Shown here piece after piece: positions 7,806 to 14,719 of a stretch of 64,000 nt of DNA. The position numbers and the translations under genes were made by a program. The notes below the pieces were generated by a model. It saw only the letters and a program-made list of their open reading frames with translations, made no database searches and was not told the DNA's origin. The first letter of the stretch is position 1, and every line of letters begins with the position of its first letter. The stretch lies in IMG/VR virus record IMGVR_UViG_3300022696_000117, positions 1-64,000 of that record; one strand, given 5' to 3'. This stretch comes from a virus.

Positions 7806-7842
7806 GAAATAAAAAGCCCCCGGGAGACAGCCCCCCAGGGGC
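7806..7842 (-). terminator. Intrinsic terminator
   Basis: On the minus strand a 9-bp stem (7842-7834 with 7824-7816, one G-U pair, 9-nt loop) is followed by TTTTTATTT. It ends the transcript carrying the parB group and the 29-aa membrane gene. Confidence 0.85.
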
Positions 7843-7890
7843 CGGGCACCCAGGTAAACCGAATTGAAACCTGGGCGCCCTGTGATTGGT

Positions 7891-7980
7891 TCAGGGTAGA
7901 AAGTAGCTGATGGCCATGCTTATCACGATGATGGCCAGGGCGATCTTTGTATGGTACGGATCGTCGTTGTGCTTACTCAT
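7891..7980 (-). CDS. 29-aa single-span membrane protein
   Basis: The ATG at 7980 follows AAAGGAGG (12 bases away). The product begins MSKHNDDPYHTK and continues as one hydrophobic helix, IALAIIVISMAISYFL, ending in Pro. A charged N-terminus plus one span suggests a small inner-membrane peptide. Phage peptides of this type act in lysis, superinfection exclusion or stress, but nothing here decides between these. The terminator follows directly. Confidence 0.55.
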   Translation of the reverse strand: MSKHNDDPYHTKIALAIIVISMAISYFLP

Positions 7981-8125
7981 CGTTCAAATTTTCCTCCTTT
8001 GGTTTTGGGTTGGTATTTTCAGGTTTTCACGGAACTCCATTGTGATTGGGCCGATGCGCTCCTCCCAGGCGCAGAGCGGCTCGATCGGGGGTGGGGTGTG
8101 GGAGATTGGTTAAGTTTTTGAGTAT

Positions 8126-8410
8126 TTACCGAAGCCAATTGGGCAGGCCCTTTAGGTCCTCGGGCTCCACCTCTTTGTATTCGGCTTCATAGACTGGGGT
8201 GCCGTTGGCTTCGGCGTATTCGCGGACTGCCTTGCCGGCAGGGGTGTACTTGGGCGGCTTCCATCCAGAGCAATGGTCGTATTCGTCGCATCCGTGCTGG
8301 TCCTGGTCCACATCTCTCGGGTCGAGCAATTCACCGTTCGGCCCGCGGAGACACTTTTTGAAGGTGTTGTAGTAGCAGTTCGTACAGTTTCTTTCGGGTA
8401 CGTGAGACAT
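8126..8410 (-). CDS. Cysteine-rich hypothetical protein
   Basis: The 94-residue protein begins MSHVPERNCTNCYYN. Cysteines at C9, C12 (Cys-x2-Cys) and about C20, with more near residues 41 and 47, could hold zinc. The C-terminus is acidic. GGAGGC precedes the start. Family not recognised. Confidence 0.6.
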   Translation of the reverse strand: MSHVPERNCTNCYYNTFKKCLRGPNGELLDPRDVDQDQHGCDEYDHCSGWKPPKYTPAGKAVREYAEANGTPVYEAEYKEVEPEDLKGLPNWLR

Positions 8411-8456
8411 AAAGCCTCCTTGCCCCGTCGTGGGAACCGGGGCGGTGGTGGGTGGG

Positions 8457-8714
8457 TTATGGTTTGTTTTTGGGCTTGACCTCTACGATATCGGCCACGT
8501 TGCCGTCCCTGTTTCTGACCTTCAGAACGCAATAGCCGTAGTAGTTAGCGGCAGCGATATAAAAAGCCTGCCCGGTGGCCATAGCCTCTTCGAAATCAGC
8601 GTAGACAGACTTCCTGTCGAGCGAGACGAACTCGGGGGAAAGGCCGATATACCCCGAATCCGAATGAGAGCATATTTCGTCTATCTTCTCTTCAGAAGCG
8701 AATGTTCTCTTCAT
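8457..8714 (-). CDS. Small hypothetical protein
   Basis: The 85-residue protein begins MKRTFASEEKIDEICS. It has alternating beta-like strands (AFYIAAANYYGYCVLKVRNRDG) and no known motif. GAGGAGGG precedes the ATG. It lies downstream of parB in the same orientation. Confidence 0.55.
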   Translation of the reverse strand: MKRTFASEEKIDEICSHSDSGYIGLSPEFVSLDRKSVYADFEEAMATGQAFYIAAANYYGYCVLKVRNRDGNVADIVEVKPKNKP

Positions 8715-8723
8715 AAACCCTCC

Positions 8724-8906
8724 TCAGCAATGTTGCGGATATTTTGCGACGATGATCTCGTAGACCTCCGGTCGCCAGTCCCGGACCAACGATAACAGCC
8801 GGGGCCGGTCGTCGATGTTCACCTTCCGAAGGAAGTCTATGGCGATTGCGTTTGCGACCGGCTCGGGTGGGCCGGTCGCGTATGCGGGGTGGGTGAGAAA
8901 ATCCAT
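8724..8906 (-). CDS. Small hypothetical protein coupled to parB
   Basis: The 60-residue protein begins MDFLTHPAYATG. Its ATG overlaps the parB stop (TAATG), so translation is probably coupled. Mostly helical with a C-terminal YEIIVAKYPQHC. No known family; in plasmid partition loci small genes beside parB are often accessory factors, which is an inference from position only. Confidence 0.5.
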   Translation of the reverse strand: MDFLTHPAYATGPPEPVANAIAIDFLRKVNIDDRPRLLSLVRDWRPEVYEIIVAKYPQHC

Positions 8907-9859
8907 TATGCGGCAACCTCGGATACCTCTTCGAGCTGGCCGGACTGGGCCTTATACAGTCGGATCGTGTTTTGGTAGTGGGCGACCATGCGAGACATGG
9001 TTTTGATGGTCTCTTCCACCTCGGGGAGATTCCCGCGCTTGGCCTTGACCACAACAGCGGCCTTGCCGTTATTATAACCTCCCTCCTCGAAGGACTTCAG
9101 GGCCTTCTGAAGCTTTGCGAAGGCTTTGCCGGCGTTCTTGAGCCCGGATTTGTCCTGCATTTCTTCTTTCTGCTCGGGGAAGAGGGTTTTCTGAGCCTTG
9201 TCCGCGGCGAAGGCGTCCATGGCGGCGATCATGTCGTCGGCCTTCTTTTTGCCCTTGGCGGACTTCCAGGCGGCGGTCTGGGTGGCGGCGTTCTCCGGGT
9301 ATATCTTGAGAAGGTGTTCGGCCACCTTGAACGGGCATTTTCCGCCGTTTATATCATTCCGGAGCTGGTCCGGGAGACCGGCGAGGGCGATATCCCGGTT
9401 GATGATGGAGACCGAGAAGCCGAGGGCCTCGGCCAACTCCTCTGGGGTGTCTCCGTCCTTGACGGCCTGGACAAAGGAGTCGGCCGTCTCCAGCCATTGC
9501 TGGTTGATGCGGGCGGAGTTCTCGATCATCTGGATGCGGCGGACTTTCTTCAGGTCGTCGTTGGTGTAATTCCGTATGACGGCCTTGATGGTTCCGCGTT
9601 CCCGGAGCTTTTCCCGGACCATGTGGCCCTGATACCGGCATTCCCCGCAGACGATCATATACTTTTTCTTGCTTGTGGGATCAGGGTGGGGGCGCACAAT
9701 GATCGGCTGAATCTGCCCTTCCTGCTCGATTGAGCGACCGATCCGAACGATCTCGGCTTCGGGCTTGACCTTACGGGGCTGGTCGGGGTCGGTTTCAATC
9801 TCGATCAGGGGCAGGGATACAACCTGCTCGTTCTCTTGAGCTTCATCAAATTTTGTCAT
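8906..9859 (-). CDS. parB: ParB-family DNA-binding protein
   Basis: The 317-residue protein carries the ParB/Spo0J order of motifs: the box-I pattern IETDPDQPRK near residue 22, the nucleotide-binding GECRYQGHM near residue 75 (consensus GERR-R-A), IENSARINQQ near residue 113, and a helix-turn-helix (TPEELAEALGFSVSIINRDI) near residue 138. ParB proteins bind parS sites, slide along DNA as CTP-gated clamps and segregate plasmids and chromosomes with a ParA ATPase. GGAGG precedes the start. No ParA is visible in the window. A perfect parS-like site lies at 14603-14618. It could also serve as a phage transcription regulator, as some ParB-like proteins do. Confidence 0.85.
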   Translation of the reverse strand: MTKFDEAQENEQVVSLPLIEIETDPDQPRKVKPEAEIVRIGRSIEQEGQIQPIIVRPHPDPTSKKKYMIVCGECRYQGHMVREKLRERGTIKAVIRNYTNDDLKKVRRIQMIENSARINQQWLETADSFVQAVKDGDTPEELAEALGFSVSIINRDIALAGLPDQLRNDINGGKCPFKVAEHLLKIYPENAATQTAAWKSAKGKKKADDMIAAMDAFAADKAQKTLFPEQKEEMQDKSGLKNAGKAFAKLQKALKSFEEGGYNNGKAAVVVKAKRGNLPEVEETIKTMSRMVAHYQNTIRLYKAQSGQLEEVSEVAA

Positions 9860-9961
9860 GGTAAATCCTCCTTGGCAGGGGGGTTATTGGTACAGGGATA
9901 TCCTGTCCACCTGCTCCGCCGACCGGGAGTGGGGTCGGCGGATGAGGTTGATGGGATAATT

Positions 9962-10639
9962 TTAGAACAGGTTCTCTATCCAAAGCTTGGAGGGGTCGTC
10001 CTGCCTCCTGACGTATTCCCCGTTTTTGCCTATCTCATAAACCCATGCGTTGGTTATTTCAGGTTCTGTCCCGGCGGTTTCCGCTATGTCGTGGGCCTTT
10101 TCAATCGCAGCCTCATTCCAGGCCTCAGCCTGGAACTCGCCGATTGCTACGAAAGACCCACCGACGTCGTTGATTTGCCCGCAAACCGCGAATTTCCGTA
10201 GGGGCACCCACTTGACCATCACGACTTCCAAGTCGTCAAGCGTTGCGACCGGGGTGTCGCCTTCGGCCTTGGAGGCCCTTACGCCGCCTTTTGGCCGAAT
10301 AGCCAGACCATTTTGGACGCCGTCCCAAAACGCCCTCTCCTGTTCAGGGAGGGATGGACAGGCTGCCTTGAGAACCGCAGTTGTTACGGGATGACCGCAC
10401 AAGTTCCGGTTGACCCTTTCCAGCATTGAGCGGACGTTTTCTTCTCCATGTATCGGCGTGATCTCCAGCCGACCCTCACTGAATGTTGGGGCTACTACGG
10501 TTGAGAGGAGGGTCAAGGCCCTTCCCTCAGTAACCTGGAAAACGGTGTCACTGTCGCAACTGTCACAGGTAGGCCAGTTGCGGCCGAAAAACCGTCCGGT
10601 TGAAATCGTCCCGCAGGAATCACATTCGAATTTTTCCAT
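9962..10639 (-). CDS. Zinc-ribbon protein with a DUF1874 (AcrIII-1 ring-nuclease-like) domain
   Basis: The 225-residue protein has three parts. Residues 1-35 form a zinc ribbon (C5, C8, then C25, C28). Residues about 40-145 follow the DUF1874 / STIV-B116 pattern: an opening strand LTLLSTVVAPTF-EG, a helix, then CGHPVTTAVLK corresponding to the family's IGH-STA motif whose His is catalytic in AcrIII-1, then R-x-EGDT-VATLDDLEVV like the family's GD-ALV strand. About 70 residues follow with no match. AcrIII-1 proteins cleave cyclic tetra-adenylate and so switch off type III CRISPR defence. The ribbon and tail are additions to the usual 100-residue protein. I am moderately sure of the family and not sure of the activity. 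Confidence 0.55.
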   Translation of the reverse strand: MEKFECDSCGTISTGRFFGRNWPTCDSCDSDTVFQVTEGRALTLLSTVVAPTFSEGRLEITPIHGEENVRSMLERVNRNLCGHPVTTAVLKAACPSLPEQERAFWDGVQNGLAIRPKGGVRASKAEGDTPVATLDDLEVVMVKWVPLRKFAVCGQINDVGGSFVAIGEFQAEAWNEAAIEKAHDIAETAGTEPEITNAWVYEIGKNGEYVRRQDDPSKLWIENLF

Positions 10640-10708
10640 TTTTTTGCTCCTTGGCTAAGGGTATTGGTTTCTACACATCTATTACGGCATTCGACCGGGA
10701 AAATTCAA

Positions 10709-10861
10709 TTAAAAGATGAAATCTTCATCCGGCGTGTTTTCGACGTAAACGATTATTTCATCCGGGGAATACCAGCACCAGTCAAGGCGCAGGTGGTCCG
10801 GATTCTTGTATTTGGGGCTATGGAACATGGCTGAAATCGTGTCTAGAAGTGTTTTGACCAT
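10709..10861 (-). CDS. 50-aa hypothetical protein
   Basis: I took the ATG at 10861 because AAAGGAG precedes it; the longer frame to 10951 begins inside the structured RNA region. The product begins MVKTLLDTISAMFHSP and ends in acidic residues. Function unknown. It is the first gene downstream of the giant RNA on the same strand. Confidence 0.6.
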   Translation of the reverse strand: MVKTLLDTISAMFHSPKYKNPDHLRLDWCWYSPDEIIVYVENTPDEDFIF

Positions 10862-10889
10862 GATAAAACTCCTTTCAGCCCCGGTCGAA

Positions 10890-12112
10890 TACCCTAATAG
10901 GTGTGCAGACGGGCGTATTTCAGCCGACGCTCTACCAAGCGAAGACAACACGAGCTAAACCCGATGGCCCAAGGACAGAAATCGTCCTTTGAGGTCGTGA
11001 GCCGGTCTTTCCCTTGCGGTACTCGCACCGGACGGACAAAGCCGCACCTCCGAGGGCCGGGGGCGTTCACTCGCTATACACCCTTGCACACCAAATACAG
11101 AGCGCAGAATCGGGATATCACTTCAGGAATCCCGCAGCTCCTTTTGCGAATACTCAGGCGTTCGCGACTACGCTTGAACTTTCACCCATTGGGCTACTCG
11201 CCATCAGCGTGTCCCGACGGCCCGGACCAATGTCCATTGGAGGCCACAGCGTTTCCTGCCTATACCCGGCTTCACTGCACAAAGAGACAGCGACGCACAC
11301 GTTTAGACGCTCAGGAGCTTTGTTTTCCCAGTCGGATCAATCCTCGATCCTTTGCTCTGGTTCCTCTTCTGTGACCCCGAAGAGGGCTTGATACGCCGTC
11401 ACCGGCATACCGGGGCACACGTCAAGCCCGACGGGCAGGGGCTTATAACATCCCAAGCAGGGAAGCGATTATGTCGCCGCTCACCTTTATTTCAGTGTAC
11501 AGATCCATAGGGGTGAGGTCCCCGACCGGTGATATCGTCACCAATCGCTCAGTGAGACCAACGAAAACAGATTGTTGACCCATCGGATAACGACCCGAGA
11601 TCTCCTGAGAAATCTTCCGCCGCCGGATGCCTTTTTACGACCCATGCCGAACCAGAAATCACATGGGCAAGATCAGGAGCATATTAGCATATGCTTATTT
11701 ACGTCCACCCAGACATTGGACGGCTTTTCTCTCCACAAGCAGGGGATGATACATATGGGGGTTTCGATACCATGAGAAGCGTATCAGTGAGGGTGAATCC
11801 GGTAATCCGTACCGGCCGCGGCATCGTTTTACTGTAGGGGTGGTACTCAGCATTCGCACAGTTGGCCTACGATGAAAGGCCCAGAGAATCCGCTCAGGGG
11901 GGTGGATACCAGGTTCGACCTTACTGATGGCAGGTAAGCCGGGATCAGTGAGACCGGGGTATCCGGACCGACGAGACCATGTATTTGCGAGCGCAGACCA
12001 AACATGGTCAATTCTGCGATATTGTTTATCGCCGGTGTCGAGGTTTTCACCTCATTAAGACCTTCAATCTAAATTGAAGGCCTTAATGAAGCCCCGTCAT
12101 GGAGACGGGGGA
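10890..12112 (-). ncRNA. Candidate giant structured non-coding RNA, about 1.2 kb
   Basis: No frame here starts from a ribosome site or resembles a protein, but perfect stems occur along the whole length: 10971-10976 with 10984-10989; 11002-11006 with 11027-11031; 11111-11116 with 11129-11134; 11227-11231 with 11236-11240 inside 11219-11222 with 11242-11245; 11363-11369 with 11379-11385; 11384-11391 with 11422-11429; 11464-11470 with 11543-11549; 11528-11532 with 11538-11542; 11641-11646 with 11662-11667; 11678-11684 with 11689-11695; 11702-11707 with 11717-11722; 11799-11804 with 11810-11815; 11904-11910 with 11958-11964; 11975-11982 with 12002-12009; 12053-12068 with 12073-12088; 12092-12098 with 12104-12110. 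Size, phage context and many nested helices recall GOLLD and ROOL RNAs; I cannot match it to either. Strand is set by a G-U pair in the 16-bp helix that would be an A-C mismatch on the plus strand, and by the flanking minus-strand genes. Other helices are neutral or slightly favour plus. Confidence 0.65.
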
Positions 12113-12116
12113 AAGA

Positions 12117-12560
12117 TCATTTCATAGCAGAGAGCATTTGTTCGAATTCTCTCTTGCTTTTAATCAGCTCCCGTTTCAAGTCTTGATTCGAGGTGAAGCG
12201 AATTTCTTTTTTAATTTCTCTCACACGCTGAATCAGACCCATTTTAAACTCCTCTCTCTCTTTGTCCTGCCTCGCTTTCGCCTTCCTGTACTCCGGGAGA
12301 CCCGGATCATAAACATTGGCAAAAGCATATAGAGCCAGGGGAGAAGCCAAAATCGAAACAACAGCGACCGGCAAAGATACAGCACCGGTGACACCGCCGA
12401 CAACACCACCTACAAACAATCCCGTCATGGTCATGTTCGATACGTGGAATTGCCAGGAACCAAAGTCGTTCTGTGCTTGTTCCCACAAGGTCCGAGACTC
12501 AGCGGGACCAGGGAGAACCAGAACGCAGACCATAGCCAATAGGATGATAATTCTTTTCAT
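12117..12560 (-). CDS. Exported or membrane-anchored protein of unknown function
   Basis: The 147-residue protein begins with a clear signal sequence (MKRIIILLAMVCVLVLPGPAES), has a second hydrophobic stretch near residues 48-80 (LFVGGVVGGVTGAVSLPVAV, then SILASPLALYAFA) and ends in a charged coiled-coil-like tail (RKAKARQDKEREEFK...). Probably an envelope protein with a cytoplasmic or periplasmic coiled coil. Its place between the RNA and the regulatory module, away from the other operons, suggests a gene expressed on its own from lysogens, for example for superinfection exclusion; that is inference. Codon use is AT-richer than its left neighbours. Confidence 0.65.
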   Translation of the reverse strand: MKRIIILLAMVCVLVLPGPAESRTLWEQAQNDFGSWQFHVSNMTMTGLFVGGVVGGVTGAVSLPVAVVSILASPLALYAFANVYDPGLPEYRKAKARQDKEREEFKMGLIQRVREIKKEIRFTSNQDLKRELIKSKREFEQMLSAMK

Positions 12561-12607
12561 ACAGCTCCTAATGGTTGAGGGTTCCTACATTCGGGTATTG
12601 CTACCCG

Positions 12608-12642
12608 GGTAAGTATCTGATAGTGTGTATCAGGTACTTACC
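12608..12642. repeat. Long inverted repeat in a promoter region
   Basis: 12608-12622 pairs with 12628-12642 over 15 positions (one G-T) around a 5-nt loop. It lies 48 bp upstream of the minus-strand gene start at 12560 and 60 bp before the plus-strand ribbon-helix-helix gene. It is most likely a binding dyad; the GTGTGTATC-GGTAC core resembles the palindrome at 13200-13218. Confidence 0.6.
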
Positions 12643-12668
12643 TGAGGAGCAATGTTCCTGCTTTCTTG

Positions 12669-13091
12669 CTTACTATTATCCTGAACTCCGGAAAGCGTAA
12701 CAAAAAAAATGAAAAAATTTGAAACACCCGAAATTACAGGGAAAACAGAAAGAAAGAACATTTCCATCAAACCAGGGATAAGAGAAATAGCTGAACACAT
12801 GGCCAGTGAAGACCGGCGATCGTTCAGCAATTTGCTCGAATTCCTGATAATGAAGGAGGCGGAGAAACGCGGCATCATCAGGGATACCTGAACCTCCGTC
12901 TTGCTTACTGTTATCCTGATGGGCGGAAAGTGTAACATCTTTTTTTGTGCTGTAATATCAAGATGTTACAACAATAGGATACTTTTCTCAATTGTGTATC
13001 CTATGCACCAAAATTTGTTACCGGAAATACCGTTTTTTGGTGCTTCATCCCTTCTTATTTACTATTATCCTGAACCTCGGAAAGCGTAACA
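12669..13091 (+). repeat. Three dispersed 34-bp direct repeats
   Basis: Near-identical 34-bp units occupy 12669-12702, 12904-12937 and 13058-13091. All start (C/T)TTACTRTTATCCTGA and end CGGAAAGYGTAACA. The first ends seven bases before the ribbon-helix-helix gene, the second begins 12 bases after it, and the third lies 190 bp before the next gene. The TATTAT could be a -10 element and the GGAAAG a weak ribosome site. They may be operators for the small regulator they flank or relics of a duplication. Confidence 0.75.
12709..12891 (+). CDS. Ribbon-helix-helix (CopG/Arc-like) regulator
   Basis: This 60-residue protein has a strand KNISIKPG followed by two helices (IREIAEHMASEDRR, SFSNLLEFLIMKEAEKRG), the ribbon-helix-helix fold of small dimeric repressors such as CopG and Arc. 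There is no strong ribosome site: GGAAAG of the upstream 34-bp repeat lies 13 bases before the ATG. Being bracketed by two 34-bp repeats suggests it controls itself and perhaps the following large gene. Plasmid copy-number and addiction regulators often look like this. Confidence 0.7.
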   Translation: MKKFETPEITGKTERKNISIKPGIREIAEHMASEDRRSFSNLLEFLIMKEAEKRGIIRDT

Positions 13092-13199
13092 TATGTGTGA
13101 AAATAATTTTTAAATGGCTGTTTTTATTGTGTTTCTTCGCTTGTGGGCTTTTCCGAATTGTAAAACTTTTGTAAAAGGTTCTATAACTTATGTTGTTTA

Positions 13200-13234
13200 T
13201 TGTGTATCTGGTACACAATATGCTTTTATATAAT
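13200..13234 (+). promoter_or_regulatory. Palindromic operator and -10 box before the 410-aa gene
   Basis: TTGTGTA-TCTGG-TACACAA (13200-13218) is a perfect palindrome. A TATAAT -10 box follows at 13229-13234, about 50 bp before the start codon. No good -35 is present, so the palindrome may hold an activator or a repressor. A diverged copy (TTGTGTATCC-ATGCACCAA) lies near 12990. Confidence 0.55.
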
Positions 13235-13282
13235 CGCGTGCGCTCATTTGGAGCGGATAACCTAAGCCAAGGAGAAAACAAA

Positions 13283-14515
13283 ATGAGAAAAGCGAATGAA
13301 AAAGAATTGACCGGGTATCAAGCGATTGTAAAGAAAATTAGGAAACAAAAGGGATTTGTCACTAAAACGCGCACCGGATCGTTTAAAGAGGGTGAACGAG
13401 AGGAATCCCGACTCGATGCTTTACAGGATGGCATGGTAGCCCTACTGGAAAAGGGGGAGGAATTGAGCAAAACAAACATATCCCGCTATGCCGAAATGTC
13501 ACACAAGCGGATAAAGCGGGATATCGCTCAAAGGATGAGATACAAGGCGAGCTCAACCGCCGTTGACTCCGAAACGTCTGAAATTATTGATATTTTAGAA
13601 AATTTTCCGGATTCCCAAAAGGGTAATAAAAAAATGATGGCCCTAGCACATGGCGCGATTATTAAACGATTAAAAAACAAGCGGTTGCGCTCCATTTACA
13701 TTCTAAAATTCAAGCTGGGATATAGTGACCAACGAACCGGGGAGTGTCTCGGATTGTCTCGTATGCAAATACACCGAGAAAAAAAGGTTTTAATGGAAAT
13801 TCTAAAAACGCCCGAACTAAGGGAATTGTACAATGAATTAAAGGGGTTAATCGGTTTAGAGGGAATAGAATCCCCGAATAAAAAGCATTATCCCGAGAAA
13901 ATGGCGGATAAGGCCTTAAAGGAGATCGCTCGGAATTTAAACGATCGGGAGCGCCTTTTGTTTGAGGAGGTATACCTTAATGATTCAGAGGATATCGAGG
14001 ATTTAAACGAAAAATATGTGAATAAAATCAACCGCTTAAACGCGAAAATCGCCTTTAAATTCCCGCATTTGGTAGCAGGGTTAAGGAAAGCCGTTTTTAA
14101 CTCTCCTGAGAGGTATCGTAAGGCTAGGGTAAGATATAAGGACAGTTTCAACCGGAGACGATTAGCGGATATGGCTTCAGATGTCAAACGACTGGAAAAC
14201 CCTGGGAGGTTTTTTGATAAAGATAATAAGAGATATCTACGAGCGGTGCCGCCGGTGGAGCGAATGCCTAGGGCACCTTTTGTGGGCAACCCTGAAAGCC
14301 TGTTTTATCAGACCGAAAAACCGGTTTTAATCGACTGGAGCACCAAAGGCTATCAACTCCCCATGACGGTATTTACGGTTCCACTTAGCCCTTGGCAGGT
14401 TAATCAGCGTAAGATCAACCGGATGTTTTCGGGCGCATGGATCGAGATTGACGGCAGGGCTATCAGATGGAACCGGGATAATTACACCTTAAGGCCGAGC
14501 GGAGTGATTGAGTAA
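13283..14515 (+). CDS. DNA-binding protein with two HTH-like segments; possible replication or transcription initiator
   Basis: I placed the start at 13283 because AAGGAG precedes it; the frame is open to 13190. The 410-residue basic protein has an HTH-like segment near residues 62-84 (LSKTNISRYAEMSHKRIKRDI) and a second near residues 150-180 (LGYSDQRTGECLGLSRMQIHREKKVL) that resembles sigma-factor region 4. The C-terminal third has no match. Base composition is clearly AT-richer than the rest of the window. An intrinsic terminator, a parS site and three palindromic repeats follow at once, the arrangement of a plasmid replication and partition region. I do not recognise the family. Confidence 0.65.
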   Translation: MRKANEKELTGYQAIVKKIRKQKGFVTKTRTGSFKEGEREESRLDALQDGMVALLEKGEELSKTNISRYAEMSHKRIKRDIAQRMRYKASSTAVDSETSEIIDILENFPDSQKGNKKMMALAHGAIIKRLKNKRLRSIYILKFKLGYSDQRTGECLGLSRMQIHREKKVLMEILKTPELRELYNELKGLIGLEGIESPNKKHYPEKMADKALKEIARNLNDRERLLFEEVYLNDSEDIEDLNEKYVNKINRLNAKIAFKFPHLVAGLRKAVFNSPERYRKARVRYKDSFNRRRLADMASDVKRLENPGRFFDKDNKRYLRAVPPVERMPRAPFVGNPESLFYQTEKPVLIDWSTKGYQLPMTVFTVPLSPWQVNQRKINRMFSGAWIEIDGRAIRWNRDNYTLRPSGVIE

Positions 14516-14544
14516 GCCATAGCGCCACATAGGCCGAGTTAAAA

Positions 14545-14577
14545 GCCCCATGCCGTTTTCCGGTATGGGGTTTTTTT
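14545..14577 (+). terminator. Intrinsic terminator
   Basis: CCCCATGCCG (14546-14555) pairs with CGGTATGGGG (14561-14570), one G-U, loop TTTTC, followed by seven T. It ends the 410-aa gene's transcript. Confidence 0.9.
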
Positions 14578-14602
14578 GTGTCTGGTGTTCCACTGGTCGG
14601 AT

Positions 14603-14618
14603 TGTTCCACGTGGAACA
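14603..14618. promoter_or_regulatory. parS-like ParB binding site
   Basis: TGTTCCACGTGGAACA is a perfect palindrome that fits the parS consensus TGTTNCACGTGNAACA; the symmetry extends to 20 bp (14601-14620). Two decayed relatives flank it (GTTCCACTGG at 14587 and TTCCATGTGGGAA at 14627). The window encodes a ParB at 8906-9859. Confidence 0.75.
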
Positions 14619-14649
14619 ATTAAGGATTCCATGTGGGAAAATGTGGAAT

Positions 14650-14719
14650 GGGTCATTTTGACCCGAACGCTGACTATGGGTCATTTTGACCCATTATATA
14701 AAGCGGGTCATTTTGACCC
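14650..14719. repeat. Three copies of a 15-bp palindrome (iteron-like)
   Basis: GGGTCATTTTGACCC occurs without change at 14650-14664, 14678-14692 and 14705-14719, spaced 28 and 27 bp apart. The spacing is about 2.6 helical turns, so consecutive sites face different sides of the helix. A dimeric protein must bind; candidates are the 410-aa protein, the ribbon-helix-helix protein or ParB. Confidence 0.9.

Noticed and set aside
7981-8125. Small gene between the membrane peptide and the Cys-rich gene
   Set aside because: Only an 18-codon frame without a ribosome site; nothing else was seen in this 145-bp gap.
9354-9641. Alternative frames opposite and within parB, clamp and primase genes
   Set aside because: The main frames have clear domain motifs and ribosome sites; these are shadows.
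10901-12050. Long frames of 60-157 codons on both strands inside the structured region
   Set aside because: No ribosome sites, unusual composition (runs of Arg, Pro, Ser, Cys), and several overlap in competing frames; the stems explain the sequence better.
10890-12112. 23S or 16S rRNA fragment, because of dense pairing and tRNA-like bits
   Set aside because: None of the conserved rRNA core strings I know could be found on either strand, and it is flanked closely by phage genes.
14650-14719. CRISPR array or transposon ends
   Set aside because: Only three 15-bp palindromes with 12-13-bp gaps, no transposase and no target duplication.
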